Shown in pieces: positions 6,735-14,101 of a DNA stretch of 14,105 bases. The stretch spans positions 1 to 14,105 of the forward strand of contig JAFVOV010000015.1 of assembly GCA_017505675.1 (NCBI GenBank), in the 5' to 3' direction. The notes below the pieces were generated by a model. That model saw only the letters and a list, made by a program, of their open reading frames with translations. It was not told the DNA's origin and did no database searches. The position numbers and the translations under genes are program-made. Position 1 is the first letter of the stretch. Each line of letters starts with the position of its first letter. This stretch comes from Clostridia bacterium (GTDB lineage: Bacteria; Bacillota; Clostridia; Christensenellales; Borkfalkiaceae).

Positions 6735-6762
6735 ATTTTAACACAAAAGCAAAAAAAATCAA
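6735..6762 (-). promoter_or_regulatory. Candidate promoter ahead of the sugar kinase gene
   Basis: In the 110-bp gap between the ABC transporter and kinase genes the minus strand has TTGATT (6762-6757), a 16-bp spacer and TAAAAT (6740-6735). It could let the kinase-wzz-wzz genes be expressed apart from the ABC gene. No terminator was seen in the gap, so read-through from the ABC gene is equally possible. Confidence 0.35.
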
Positions 6763-6798
6763 TACATATTCAAGTGTTTTTGCGTTTATTTTAACTTT

Positions 6799-8475
6799 TT
6801 AACCATTAACTTGTGGAAAAACTTCTTTTATAAGTTTATCTTCTATCAACAAATGGCGGTTGCATATTGATAACGCCGCCTTTTTATGCGAAACGATAAT
6901 AAGCGTTACGCCATCTAATTTCTTAAAGTTATCTAACACTTTTCTTTCGGTTGCTTCGTCTAAAGCGCTGGTTGCTTCGTCAAGCAAAATTATCGGCGCG
7001 CCTGCAAGCACCGCGCGCGCAACTGCGATTCTTTGAATTTGACCTTCTGAAAGCCCCACGCCGTTTTCACCCACAACCGTATCAAGTCCCAACGGCAAAT
7101 CTTTGACGAATTCATCAGCGCAACTAATTTTTAACGCGTTTTCAATTTCCTGTTCAGTAGCGTCTTGCTTAATGAACGTTACGTTATCTTTAAGCGTTCC
7201 ACTAAAAAGCATATTGCCCTGCGGTACGTAAGAAAAAAGCGAACGGGTTGAACAATCAAGGTTTAATTTTTCACCATCAACTTCCGCGTAAACAGAGCCG
7301 TTATCAAGGGGATACACTCCTAGCATAAGTTTCATAAGGGTACTTTTGCCAACGCCCGAAACACCCGTTATCGCAACAAAATCGCCTTTATTGATTTTGG
7401 TTGACGCGCCTTTTAAGACTATATCTCTATCATAGGTAAAATCAATATTCGACGCATATATAGCGGACATTTTTGAATAAACTTCATTTCTATCGACAAG
7501 CGCAGTATCGGATTCGCCTTCGATTTCTTCAATTTCCATAATACGCTCTGCGGACGCCACCATAGAATAATATTGTGGCAGAACGTTTGAAAGTGATGCA
7601 AACGGAACTTGAACGTTATTTACTAATTGTAAAATAGCAGAAAGCGAACCGTAAGAAAGCACCCCGCTCAAAATCTTAACGCCCCCGTATATAAGCGCAA
7701 ACAAATATCCTGCGCTAAATATAAAGTTGTAAGTTGCATGACCTACAACCGAATAATTTTTTCTGCGCATTTTAATCTTAAAATTTACATCTTGCAATTC
7801 TCTAGCGCGCTTTTCAATTTTACCGTTTACGGCAAAAACTTTAACAGCAAGTAAATTTTCAATACATTCTTGCATAAAAGAACGCACTTTGCCGTCTGTT
7901 GCTTGCGCGCTTTTATGTAGACTTTTAAGTTTACCGCGAAGTAACGTTACCGTCAAGAAAACCAAAATACCAGCAACGGAAAACGCTACGGCGAAAATCC
8001 AATCTAAAATAATAAGTGATATAACCGCGCAAATAAGCCTTGTAGACGCAGCAACAACCGTTGGAATTATTGAAGTTACGCCCCCGCTAACAACGGTTAC
8101 GTCACTAGTTAATCTATTTAATAGTTCGCCACTGTGATAGCCCGTAATTTTATCGTGCTTCTTTCTTAAAATAAGGTTAAACAGCGCGGTTTTATAATCC
8201 ATTTCAAGTCTGCCTTTAATATGCTCTGTAAGCCCGTTTATTAAAACGCGGAAAACAAACTGCAAAATAACAACGCCAACTATTCCTGCGGCGTATAAAA
8301 ACAACCTATTCATATCGTTATAAACGGTTGCGCTGTCAATGATTTCTTTTATTAAAAATGCAAAAACTATAGATAACGCCGAAAAAATTGCGTTGGCTAA
8401 AATCAGCACCGCCATTTTGCCGTGTTGCTTTTTAGAATTTTTGATAAGCCATTTTATCGGTTTACTATTGTTCAT
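6799..8475 (-). CDS. ABC exporter half-transporter (fused permease and ATPase)
   Basis: A 558-residue type-I ABC exporter subunit with six-helix membrane domain first (about residues 20-310) and nucleotide-binding domain after. Seen: Walker A GVSGVGKST (371-379), Q-loop in VPQGN (Q419), signature LSEGQ (475-479; the usual form is LSGGQ), Walker B ILLDEA with catalytic glutamate E500, and switch histidine in IVSHK (H530). All catalytic elements are present, so a homodimer should be active. The ATG at 8475 is preferred over the GTG at 8484 because an AAGTGG-like site sits about six bases before it; the site is weak. Promoter at 8509-8537. Cargo is unknown: its place ahead of a sugar kinase and two chain-length genes suggests a lipid-linked or glycan-related substrate, but peptide or drug export is equally compatible. 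Confidence 0.9.
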   Translation of the reverse strand: MNNSKPIKWLIKNSKKQHGKMAVLILANAIFSALSIVFAFLIKEIIDSATVYNDMNRLFLYAAGIVGVVILQFVFRVLINGLTEHIKGRLEMDYKTALFNLILRKKHDKITGYHSGELLNRLTSDVTVVSGGVTSIIPTVVAASTRLICAVISLIILDWIFAVAFSVAGILVFLTVTLLRGKLKSLHKSAQATDGKVRSFMQECIENLLAVKVFAVNGKIEKRARELQDVNFKIKMRRKNYSVVGHATYNFIFSAGYLFALIYGGVKILSGVLSYGSLSAILQLVNNVQVPFASLSNVLPQYYSMVASAERIMEIEEIEGESDTALVDRNEVYSKMSAIYASNIDFTYDRDIVLKGASTKINKGDFVAITGVSGVGKSTLMKLMLGVYPLDNGSVYAEVDGEKLNLDCSTRSLFSYVPQGNMLFSGTLKDNVTFIKQDATEQEIENALKISCADEFVKDLPLGLDTVVGENGVGLSEGQIQRIAVARAVLAGAPIILLDEATSALDEATERKVLDNFKKLDGVTLIIVSHKKAALSICNRHLLIEDKLIKEVFPQVNG

Positions 8476-8508
8476 AAATACCACTTAATTTTAATTATGA
8501 TTATTATA

Positions 8509-8537
8509 AGTATAACATATTTTTACGTTAAACACAA
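8509..8537 (-). promoter_or_regulatory. Promoter of the ABC exporter gene
   Basis: Minus strand TTGTGT (8537-8532), 17-bp spacer and TATACT (8514-8509). Transcription should start near 8502, leaving a leader of about 27 nt. The second 174-bp element is inserted only about 12 bp upstream of this -35 box, so its arrival replaced whatever lay upstream. Confidence 0.6.
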
Positions 8538-8549
8538 GTTTATAAAATA

Positions 8550-8723
8550 GGCTATGTAACAAAAAATGACTGATTAGTAATTTTTACGTTTTAGCGAGAA
8601 AAATACAAAAAGGACGAGCGTTCTTGTAAGGGCGCATACCCTTTGCGGTCTGTGCTCGCACAAAACACGAAGTAATTTGTAGTATTTTTCCGCTAAAAAT
8701 CAGTCAGAGTTTGTCTCAGAGCC
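8550..8723. mobile_element. 174-bp MITE-like element, copy 2
   Basis: About 90% identical to 549-722 with no gaps. It opens GGCTATGT and closes CAGAGCC; the terminal 26 bp (8550-8575 and 8698-8723) match as an inverted repeat at 20 of 26 positions, ending in nine consecutive matches, TGACTGATT/AATCAGTCA. Further in, TTTTAGCGAGAAAAATAC (8589-8606) pairs with GTATTTTTCCGCTAAAA (8682-8698), with one bulged base. The flanks are ATAAAATA (8542-8549) and CTAAAATA (8724-8731), an 8-bp target duplication with one mismatch. This copy keeps better internal symmetry than copy 1. No ORF. It lies between two divergent genes, upstream of the ABC exporter promoter. Confidence 0.8.
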
Positions 8724-8731
8724 CTAAAATA

Positions 8732-8849
8732 AAGAATTGCTCTTTTAACGTTAAATTACCGTCTTTTAGTAAAAAATCCAGCGTAATGCAGTTTGTCGAA
8801 AATCAAATATCATTTTAATCGTAATTTTTAAGCATTTTCTAAATTTATC
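8732..8849. other. Non-coding stretch between element copy 2 and the wzy-like promoter
   Basis: About 120 bp with no ORF. It holds a perfect 12-bp palindrome, TTTAACGTTAAA (8744-8755), about 95 bp upstream of the wzy-like promoter; it could be a regulator site but may be chance in AT-rich DNA. Nothing else recognised. Confidence 0.3.
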
Positions 8850-8878
8850 TTGCAATATAAAATTATTTATGGTATAAT
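8850..8878 (+). promoter_or_regulatory. Strong promoter of the wzy-like gene, predicted to give a leaderless mRNA
   Basis: TTGCAA (8850-8855), 17-bp spacer and a perfect TATAAT (8873-8878). Only six T residues separate the -10 box from the ATG at 8885, so the usual start point, about seven bases after the -10, falls on the A of the start codon. No Shine-Dalgarno precedes this ATG. Confidence 0.7.
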
Positions 8879-8884
8879 TTTTTT

Positions 8885-10294
8885 ATGTTACCGATATTTG
8901 GCAAACTTGACGCGCTTATAAACAGCGCAAAAATAAAGACGGAAAACTTTTACTACGGGAGAATTTATCCCGTATTTTTAGCGTTAGCCGTCTTTTTATT
9001 TTGGATATTAAATTTACAAATGGTCGGTTTTGCTTTGGTAACTATTATAGGGTCTTTCGCTTTAATCGCTTACGACGATTTATTACCCACTATCCCAGCG
9101 CTACTCACTATCCCTATGACGATAAGAAAATCAACGGTTTTCGATACTTCAATAATGCCTTATATTATACTTATTCCCGCAGTAATTGCGTTTATAGTTC
9201 ATAACTTTAGATATAAATGGATTAAGCCTAAATTTGACGCGTTGTTTTTCGGTTTAATAGGCGTTACCGTTGCTCTACTTGCAGGTGGAATCGGCGCAGG
9301 ATACGCAGAACATTATAAATACGGCATATCTTTCGTTATGATAGCAGGCGTTGCAATGCTTGCCGTTCATTTCTTCTACACCAACAGAATTAAATTAAAC
9401 GATAAATGCAACCAAAAAAAATATTTGGCTTTTTCCGTTACTTGCGTTGGAAATCTTGCCTGCGTTCAACTTATTTACGCGCTAATATCCGTTAAACTTT
9501 ACGGCAATGCGGAATTTATTTTCCCAACGTTTTGTTGGGCAAACACAAACAGCATAGGTTATATGATACTAATTGCAACGCCTATGTGTGCTTACCTTGC
9601 GTTAGACGCTAAATGGGTTACCCCATACGCTATAAACGTTTTATTTTATTACGTATGCGCGTTCTTAACGGAAAGCGACGGCGCTACTTTTATTTTAATT
9701 GCGTTAGCCCCCGTTTTATTATACGTAGTAATTAAAAATGCAACCAAGAAAAATTATCAAACGCTAAAACTTATTTATTTGACGGTTATCCCGCTTATAT
9801 TTATTTTAGTTACATCTTTGTTTTTATTCAATTTTGAAACAATTAAGGCCTTTCTATTCAACGTGTCAAACGATAATGGTCGTTCACGTTTATATCAAAT
9901 CGCGTGGGAATTATTTATAAAAGCGCCTATTTTCGGCGCAGGCGTTGGGCACGGATACCAAGTATTAAACTTTGTAAACTTCCACTCCACCATTTATTCT
10001 GCGCTAGCCTACGCAGGCGTTATAGGGCTTTTAGCGTACGTAGTTTTATATCTACTAAGAATACGCTTAATACACAAAAACCACACCGTATTAGGTATAT
10101 TTTCTATGTTATCTTTCGTGGCATTCGGATTATATTCTCTAATTGATACTGGTGAATTTTTTATAGTGCTTTTATATATAACCGTAATAATTACCGTTAC
10201 CGGCGTTACAAATAGAAAAGGTAACGACGACCCGTTACCTTTAACTAAAAAATTTACCGAACACGAATTAAGTTCTAACGTCGATTTTGTATGA
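8885..10294 (+). CDS. O-antigen ligase/polymerase family membrane protein (Wzy/WaaL-like)
   Basis: A 469-residue protein with about ten to twelve hydrophobic segments starting near residue 27, of the type that polymerises lipid-linked repeat units or ligates glycans outside the membrane. The signature of the Wzy_C (PF04932) region is clear: NDNGRSRLY (329-337), then AWELFIKAPIFGAGVGHG (340-357) and a conserved histidine in FHST (H367) before further membrane helices. The arginines of GRSR and this histidine are the kind of residues implicated in catalysis in the family. The C-terminal 25 residues are polar. The ATG at 8885 is the only plausible start; the next in-frame methionine, M46, is at the end of the first helix. 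It is the sole plus-strand gene of the polysaccharide region, with its own promoter, and its end overlaps the capD-like gene by 27 bp. Confidence 0.85.
   Translation: MLPIFGKLDALINSAKIKTENFYYGRIYPVFLALAVFLFWILNLQMVGFALVTIIGSFALIAYDDLLPTIPALLTIPMTIRKSTVFDTSIMPYIILIPAVIAFIVHNFRYKWIKPKFDALFFGLIGVTVALLAGGIGAGYAEHYKYGISFVMIAGVAMLAVHFFYTNRIKLNDKCNQKKYLAFSVTCVGNLACVQLIYALISVKLYGNAEFIFPTFCWANTNSIGYMILIATPMCAYLALDAKWVTPYAINVLFYYVCAFLTESDGATFILIALAPVLLYVVIKNATKKNYQTLKLIYLTVIPLIFILVTSLFLFNFETIKAFLFNVSNDNGRSRLYQIAWELFIKAPIFGAGVGHGYQVLNFVNFHSTIYSALAYAGVIGLLAYVVLYLLRIRLIHKNHTVLGIFSMLSFVAFGLYSLIDTGEFFIVLLYITVIITVTGVTNRKGNDDPLPLTKKFTEHELSSNVDFV
10217..10242 (-). terminator. Probable terminator of the dxs-capD operon, inside the wzy-like coding sequence
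   Basis: A perfect 10-bp stem, AAAGGTAACG (10217-10226) with CGTTACCTTT (10233-10242), around a 6-base loop. Read on the minus strand it starts 26 nt after the capD-like stop at 10268 and is followed by TTTTCTATTT, the layout of an intrinsic terminator. It is also codons of the polar tail of the wzy-like protein (RKGNDDPLPL). Confidence 0.5.
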
Positions 10295-12097
10295 TGGAAC
10301 TAACTCGTGAACGAGTTCTTTCATCTTTTCCGTTTCTTCTATCGCTTCCATTTCTAGACGTTTTATTTTACTAAATAAATTCTTTTCGTCGATTTCCAAA
10401 GGCTTGCCTATGGAAATCATTTTATTTTCCGTCCTTTCTAGACCTTCTTCAGCCATAAGCCTTTCTTCGTAAAGTTTTTCACCGGGACGAAGACCTGTTA
10501 CCGCAATTTCAATTTCACTATGCGGTTCAAATCCACTTAACCTAATCATATTTTCCGCTAAATCGTAAATTCTTACCGGCTCGCCCATATCTAGAACGAA
10601 TATTTCTCCGCCTTTAGCATAAGCGCCTGCTTGAAGAACTAAACTAACCGCTTCAGGTATAGTCATAAAGTATCTTACGATATCTTTATGCGTAACCGTT
10701 ACGGGCCCACCCGCTTTAATTTGTTTTTTAAATAGCGGAATTACCGAACCGTTAGAACCTAAAACGTTACCAAAACGAACTGCCACGTATTCCGTTTGAT
10801 ATTTTTTATCCATAGTTTGAATAATCATTTCACAAATACGTTTGGTTGCGCCCATAATGTTTGTGGGATTAACTGCTTTATCAGTGCTAATTAAAATAAA
10901 CTTTTCCGCGCCGTGTCTACCAGCAGCATCAGCAACATTGAACGTTCCACCCACGTTGTTTTTAACTGCTTCGTTGGGGCTATCTTCCATCAAAGGAACG
11001 TGTTTATGCGCAGCCGCGTGGAAAACAATATGCGGTTTATATTTATTAAACACGCTTTCCATTTTTCCGTCGTCACGCACGCTGGCAATAAGTACCGTTA
11101 GTTTTAAGTTCGGAACTCTACGCAAAAGTTCTTGCTGAATATCGTAAGCGTTGTTTTCGTATATATCGAGAATAATTAGCCTTTCAGGATTATGAACTGC
11201 TATTTGACGGCAAAGTTCGCTACCTATAGAGCCACCGCCACCCGTAACTAGCACCGTTTTACCTTCAATATACCCCATAATTTCAGATATATTTACTTCT
11301 ACTTGCTCACGCCCTAAAAGGTCGTCTATTCTAACGTCTTTAATATCCGAAACTGAAACCTGCCCGCTAGCAAGCTGGAATATCCCTGGAACGGTTTTTA
11401 TTTTACACGGCGTTTTTTGGCAAACGCCTATAATTTGACTGATAACTTTCCTTTTTGCGGTAGGTATTGCAATAATAATTTCTTGCACGCTGTATTTTTT
11501 TGCGTAATATTCAGCCTCACCGCATCTACCAACTACTTTTACGCCGTTTACGTATCTACCTATTTTATTAGGGTCGTCGTCAAGTAAGCACACGGGGTTC
11601 ATATTAGACTTAACGGAGTTTTTCATCTCACGAATTAAAATAGCGCCTGCGCTACCCGCGCCGATAATCATAACTCTTATACGGTTATCACCTTCGCCCC
11701 TTCTTCTGCCGTAATTTTGGATATGGTTTTTAAGTCTTGAATAAAATCTTATTGCAAACATACCAAAGTACGCGGCAACCGAAGATATAATAGCCCATTC
11801 AACGGTAAGCGGGACGGAAAACGCGCCGATTACCAAATTATAAAATAAAGCAATAAACGCAGCGCAACAAATTTTAAGCGCCTCAATAAAGCCTATGTAA
11901 TATAAAAGGTCACTATACAGTCTAAACGCAAAATTAAGTATAATTGAAAGAGCAACGCCCCCCAACAAAAAATACCAACTGTCTGATAAGCAAAGTAAGG
12001 TATCGTATCTTAATAACTGCATAGATATTAAATACGTAACCATAACCCACACGCAGTCAAAGGTCAATAATATTACCGTCTTTAACTTCTTATTCAT
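10268..12097 (-). CDS. UDP-GlcNAc 4,6-dehydratase-type polysaccharide biosynthesis protein (CapD/WbpM/FlaA1 long form)
   Basis: A 609-residue membrane-anchored nucleotide-sugar dehydratase/epimerase, which converts UDP-GlcNAc to a UDP-4-keto-6-deoxy sugar, the first step to sugars such as QuiNAc, FucNAc or bacillosamine. Domains: about four N-terminal helices (to about 120), a CoA-binding-like Rossmann domain (VMIIGAGSAG, about 142-151) and a catalytic extended-SDR domain with TGGGGSIGS (285-293), HAAAHKHVPLMED (360-372), NNVGGT (380-385) and STDKAVNP (404-411), where TDK replaces the usual SDR YxxxK as in this family. The C-terminal GLRPGEKLYEE is also conserved. Start: ATG at 12097, overlapping the dxs stop by 8 bp; a GTG at 12106 is possible. 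Co-expressed with dxs; its 3' end overlaps the wzy-like gene. Confidence 0.88.
   Translation of the reverse strand: MNKKLKTVILLTFDCVWVMVTYLISMQLLRYDTLLCLSDSWYFLLGGVALSIILNFAFRLYSDLLYYIGFIEALKICCAAFIALFYNLVIGAFSVPLTVEWAIISSVAAYFGMFAIRFYSRLKNHIQNYGRRRGEGDNRIRVMIIGAGSAGAILIREMKNSVKSNMNPVCLLDDDPNKIGRYVNGVKVVGRCGEAEYYAKKYSVQEIIIAIPTAKRKVISQIIGVCQKTPCKIKTVPGIFQLASGQVSVSDIKDVRIDDLLGREQVEVNISEIMGYIEGKTVLVTGGGGSIGSELCRQIAVHNPERLIILDIYENNAYDIQQELLRRVPNLKLTVLIASVRDDGKMESVFNKYKPHIVFHAAAHKHVPLMEDSPNEAVKNNVGGTFNVADAAGRHGAEKFILISTDKAVNPTNIMGATKRICEMIIQTMDKKYQTEYVAVRFGNVLGSNGSVIPLFKKQIKAGGPVTVTHKDIVRYFMTIPEAVSLVLQAGAYAKGGEIFVLDMGEPVRIYDLAENMIRLSGFEPHSEIEIAVTGLRPGEKLYEERLMAEEGLERTENKMISIGKPLEIDEKNLFSKIKRLEMEAIEETEKMKELVHELVPSYKIDVRT
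10302..10330 (+). terminator. Possible terminator of the wzy-like gene, inside the capD-like coding sequence
   Basis: Eight bases past the wzy-like stop (10292-10294) the plus strand can form AACTCG (10302-10307) / CGAGTT (10312-10317) with a TGAA loop, followed by the T-rich CTTTCATCTTTTC. The stem is only 6 bp, so this is a weak call. Confidence 0.35.
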
Positions 12098-13922
12098 TTT
12101 CCACACTCACTTTTAGTTTTTCTATAACTGAAAAAAGTTCTTCTTCAGTCAGTCCGTTTTCTTTTAATTGTTTATCAACCGTTCCGTGAGAAACGAAACC
12201 GTCTTTTACACCCAAAGTTTTCACTTTAGTATTAAATCCGTTATTTTGATAATATGCGCATACGTAACTACCGAACCCGCCGATAACACTATTTTCTTCA
12301 AGGGTTATCACCACGGTATCTTTTATCGCTTTTAAAGTTTTTTCACATAGCGGTTTAATTCTTCTAACCGAAATAACGCCCACGCCTTCGCACTTTTCAG
12401 AACAAGTTAATGCTGTTTTAAGCATATTAGGCCCAACGGCAAGCAGAGTGATTTTATCACCGCTTTTAACGCGTTGCCATGGCTCGTCTTCAATAGGTGC
12501 GCATATATTATCCGTAAGCATTGCATTTTTAGGATACCTTATTGCAACAGGTGAATTTAACTTAAACGCATATTCTAAAATATTACCTAATTCTTCAACG
12601 GTATTTGGCGCAAACACACTTAAATTTGGTATATGGCATAAATACGATAAATCAAACACGCCTTGATGCGTCTTGCCGTCCATACCTACAAGCCCTGCCC
12701 TATCTAGACACAATACCACGGGAAGATTTTGCAAACATACGTCGTGTATAATTTGGTCGTAAGCGCGTTGCATAAAGGTTGAATAAACCGCAACCACCGG
12801 CTTTAATCCACCCGCCGCCATACCTGCAGCAAGATTAACTGCGTATTCTTCCGCAATACCTACGTCAACAAAATTTTGCGGATGGTTTTCTTCAACTATA
12901 GATAACCCCGTACCGTCTTTCATTGCGGCTGTAATAGCAGTAATCTTGGGGTCTTTTTCTATTAACTCGTTAAGTTTTCCACCCAACGCAACGGAAAAAT
13001 TACCGCTTTCACATTTAAGTGATTTACCAACGCCGTGATAAACGTCAGCGTGTTCTTCCGCGTCTTTATAACCTTTGCCTTTGGTAGTTTTAATATGGAG
13101 CAATATAGCCTTTTCGCGCGCAACCACCTTTACTCGTTTAAGTATTGCCGAAAGTTCTTTAATATTATTGCCGTCAACCAAACCAACGTATTTAAACCCG
13201 TGATTTTCAAAATAATTTGTTTGGCTGGGTTTATTCAAAATTCTCTTAATAAAATTCCTAACGCCAGCAAGTCCTTTGGTTATAAAAGAATTACCGAAAA
13301 TTTTCCGTAACGCTCTTTTACTTCTTATATATCCGCGTTTTGTAGTTCCTTTAGAAACGAACTGATAAAACCCATTTTTATTTTTTGATATGCTCATACC
13401 GTTATCGTTTAATATAACGATATAATTTTTAGGTTTTACGTTAGAAGACACTAACGCTTCCAAATTAAGTCCGTTTGCAATAGAGCCGTCACCGACTACA
13501 TTTATAACGAAGTAATCTTCATTATTCTTATCCCGCGCGGCGCAATACCCTATACCCGCCGCAATAGACGTGCCTGCATGTCCAACAGTAAAAGCGTCAA
13601 ACGCGCTTTCTTCTCTATCAGGAAACCCTGATAAACCGCCGTTAGTTCTAATAGAATGAAATTCTTCTTTCCTGCCCGATAAAATTTTATGCGCGTAACA
13701 TTGATGCCCTACGTCAAAAATAAGTTTATCCTTATCAAAGTCAAACGCGTTATAAAGGGCAATGGTCGTTTCAACAATCCCAAGGTTTGATGCAAGATGC
13801 CCGCCGTTCTTTTCTATCGTACCGAGAATTTCACCACGAAGTTCTTCCGCAAGCGTTTCCATTTGCTTAATATTAAGATTTTTAACGTCGGAAGGCTTAA
13901 CTATTCCGTCTAAAATTCCCAT
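12090..13922 (-). CDS. dxs: 1-Deoxy-D-xylulose-5-phosphate synthase
   Basis: A 610-residue thiamine-diphosphate enzyme that condenses pyruvate and glyceraldehyde 3-phosphate to DXP, the first step of the MEP isoprenoid pathway and hence of undecaprenyl carrier, quinone and thiamine/pyridoxal precursors. Seen: GHQCYAHK (72-79), the TPP-binding GDGSIANG (144-151) with NDN (172-174), the catalytic glutamate in GIAEEYAV (355-362; E358) and DRAGLVGMDGKTHQG (407-421). The glutamate is followed by EY where well-studied enzymes have QH. Start: ATG at 13922 with GGAGAG just upstream. The frame is open to 14000, but that longer version would begin inside the -35 box (TTGACA) and is rejected. The gene ends 8 bp into the capD-like gene, so isoprenoid supply and nucleotide-sugar modification are probably co-expressed. 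Confidence 0.93.
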   Translation of the reverse strand: MGILDGIVKPSDVKNLNIKQMETLAEELRGEILGTIEKNGGHLASNLGIVETTIALYNAFDFDKDKLIFDVGHQCYAHKILSGRKEEFHSIRTNGGLSGFPDREESAFDAFTVGHAGTSIAAGIGYCAARDKNNEDYFVINVVGDGSIANGLNLEALVSSNVKPKNYIVILNDNGMSISKNKNGFYQFVSKGTTKRGYIRSKRALRKIFGNSFITKGLAGVRNFIKRILNKPSQTNYFENHGFKYVGLVDGNNIKELSAILKRVKVVAREKAILLHIKTTKGKGYKDAEEHADVYHGVGKSLKCESGNFSVALGGKLNELIEKDPKITAITAAMKDGTGLSIVEENHPQNFVDVGIAEEYAVNLAAGMAAGGLKPVVAVYSTFMQRAYDQIIHDVCLQNLPVVLCLDRAGLVGMDGKTHQGVFDLSYLCHIPNLSVFAPNTVEELGNILEYAFKLNSPVAIRYPKNAMLTDNICAPIEDEPWQRVKSGDKITLLAVGPNMLKTALTCSEKCEGVGVISVRRIKPLCEKTLKAIKDTVVITLEENSVIGGFGSYVCAYYQNNGFNTKVKTLGVKDGFVSHGTVDKQLKENGLTEEELFSVIEKLKVSVENE

Positions 13923-13971
13923 ATACTCTCCACGGCCAAATACTAGCGCGCATAATAACTCATTATTTTTT

Positions 13972-14000
13972 AGTATAATATAATTTAAATAAATTGTCAA
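13972..14000 (-). promoter_or_regulatory. Promoter of the dxs-capD operon
   Basis: A consensus TTGACA (14000-13995), 17-bp spacer and TATACT (13977-13972) on the minus strand. Transcription should start near 13965, giving a leader of about 43 nt before the dxs ATG at 13922. This is the best-matching promoter in the window. Confidence 0.8.
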
Positions 14001-14071
14001 TATATATTTAAATTTTCCGAATTTTTATACTGCACTTTTATTTAATTCAGTTATTTTCGACAAAATAACAC

Positions 14072-14101
14072 TTGACTTAAACGCGCGCGTTGTTCTAAAA
14101 T
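14072..14101 (+). promoter_or_regulatory. Candidate promoter with palindromic spacer for a gene to the right of the window
   Basis: Plus strand TTGACT (14072-14077), 18-bp spacer and TAAAAT (14096-14101). The spacer contains a perfect 12-bp palindrome, AACGCGCGCGTT (14080-14091), well placed to be an operator. The gene it would serve lies outside the window. Confidence 0.4.

Noticed and set aside
6690..6798. Terminator after the ABC exporter gene
   Set aside because: Only a 4-bp AAGT/ACTT pairing was found, with no T tract in the right place.
8561..8723. Reading the 174-bp repeat as a riboswitch or structured ncRNA gene
   Set aside because: Flanking 8-bp duplications and terminal inverted repeats in both copies explain it better as a transposed element; no known riboswitch core was recognised.
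8521..8755. Shared operator motif ACGTTAAA at 8526-8533 and 8748-8755 flanking element copy 2
   Set aside because: AACGTT-like words are very frequent throughout this AT-rich genome, including in codons, so two copies are not significant on their own.
13923..14000. N-terminal extension of Dxs starting with TTG at 14000
   Set aside because: The TTG is the -35 box TTGACA of a 17-bp-spaced promoter whose -10 is at 13977-13972, so this region is not in the mRNA; the ATG at 13922 has a GGAGAG site and begins the conserved protein.
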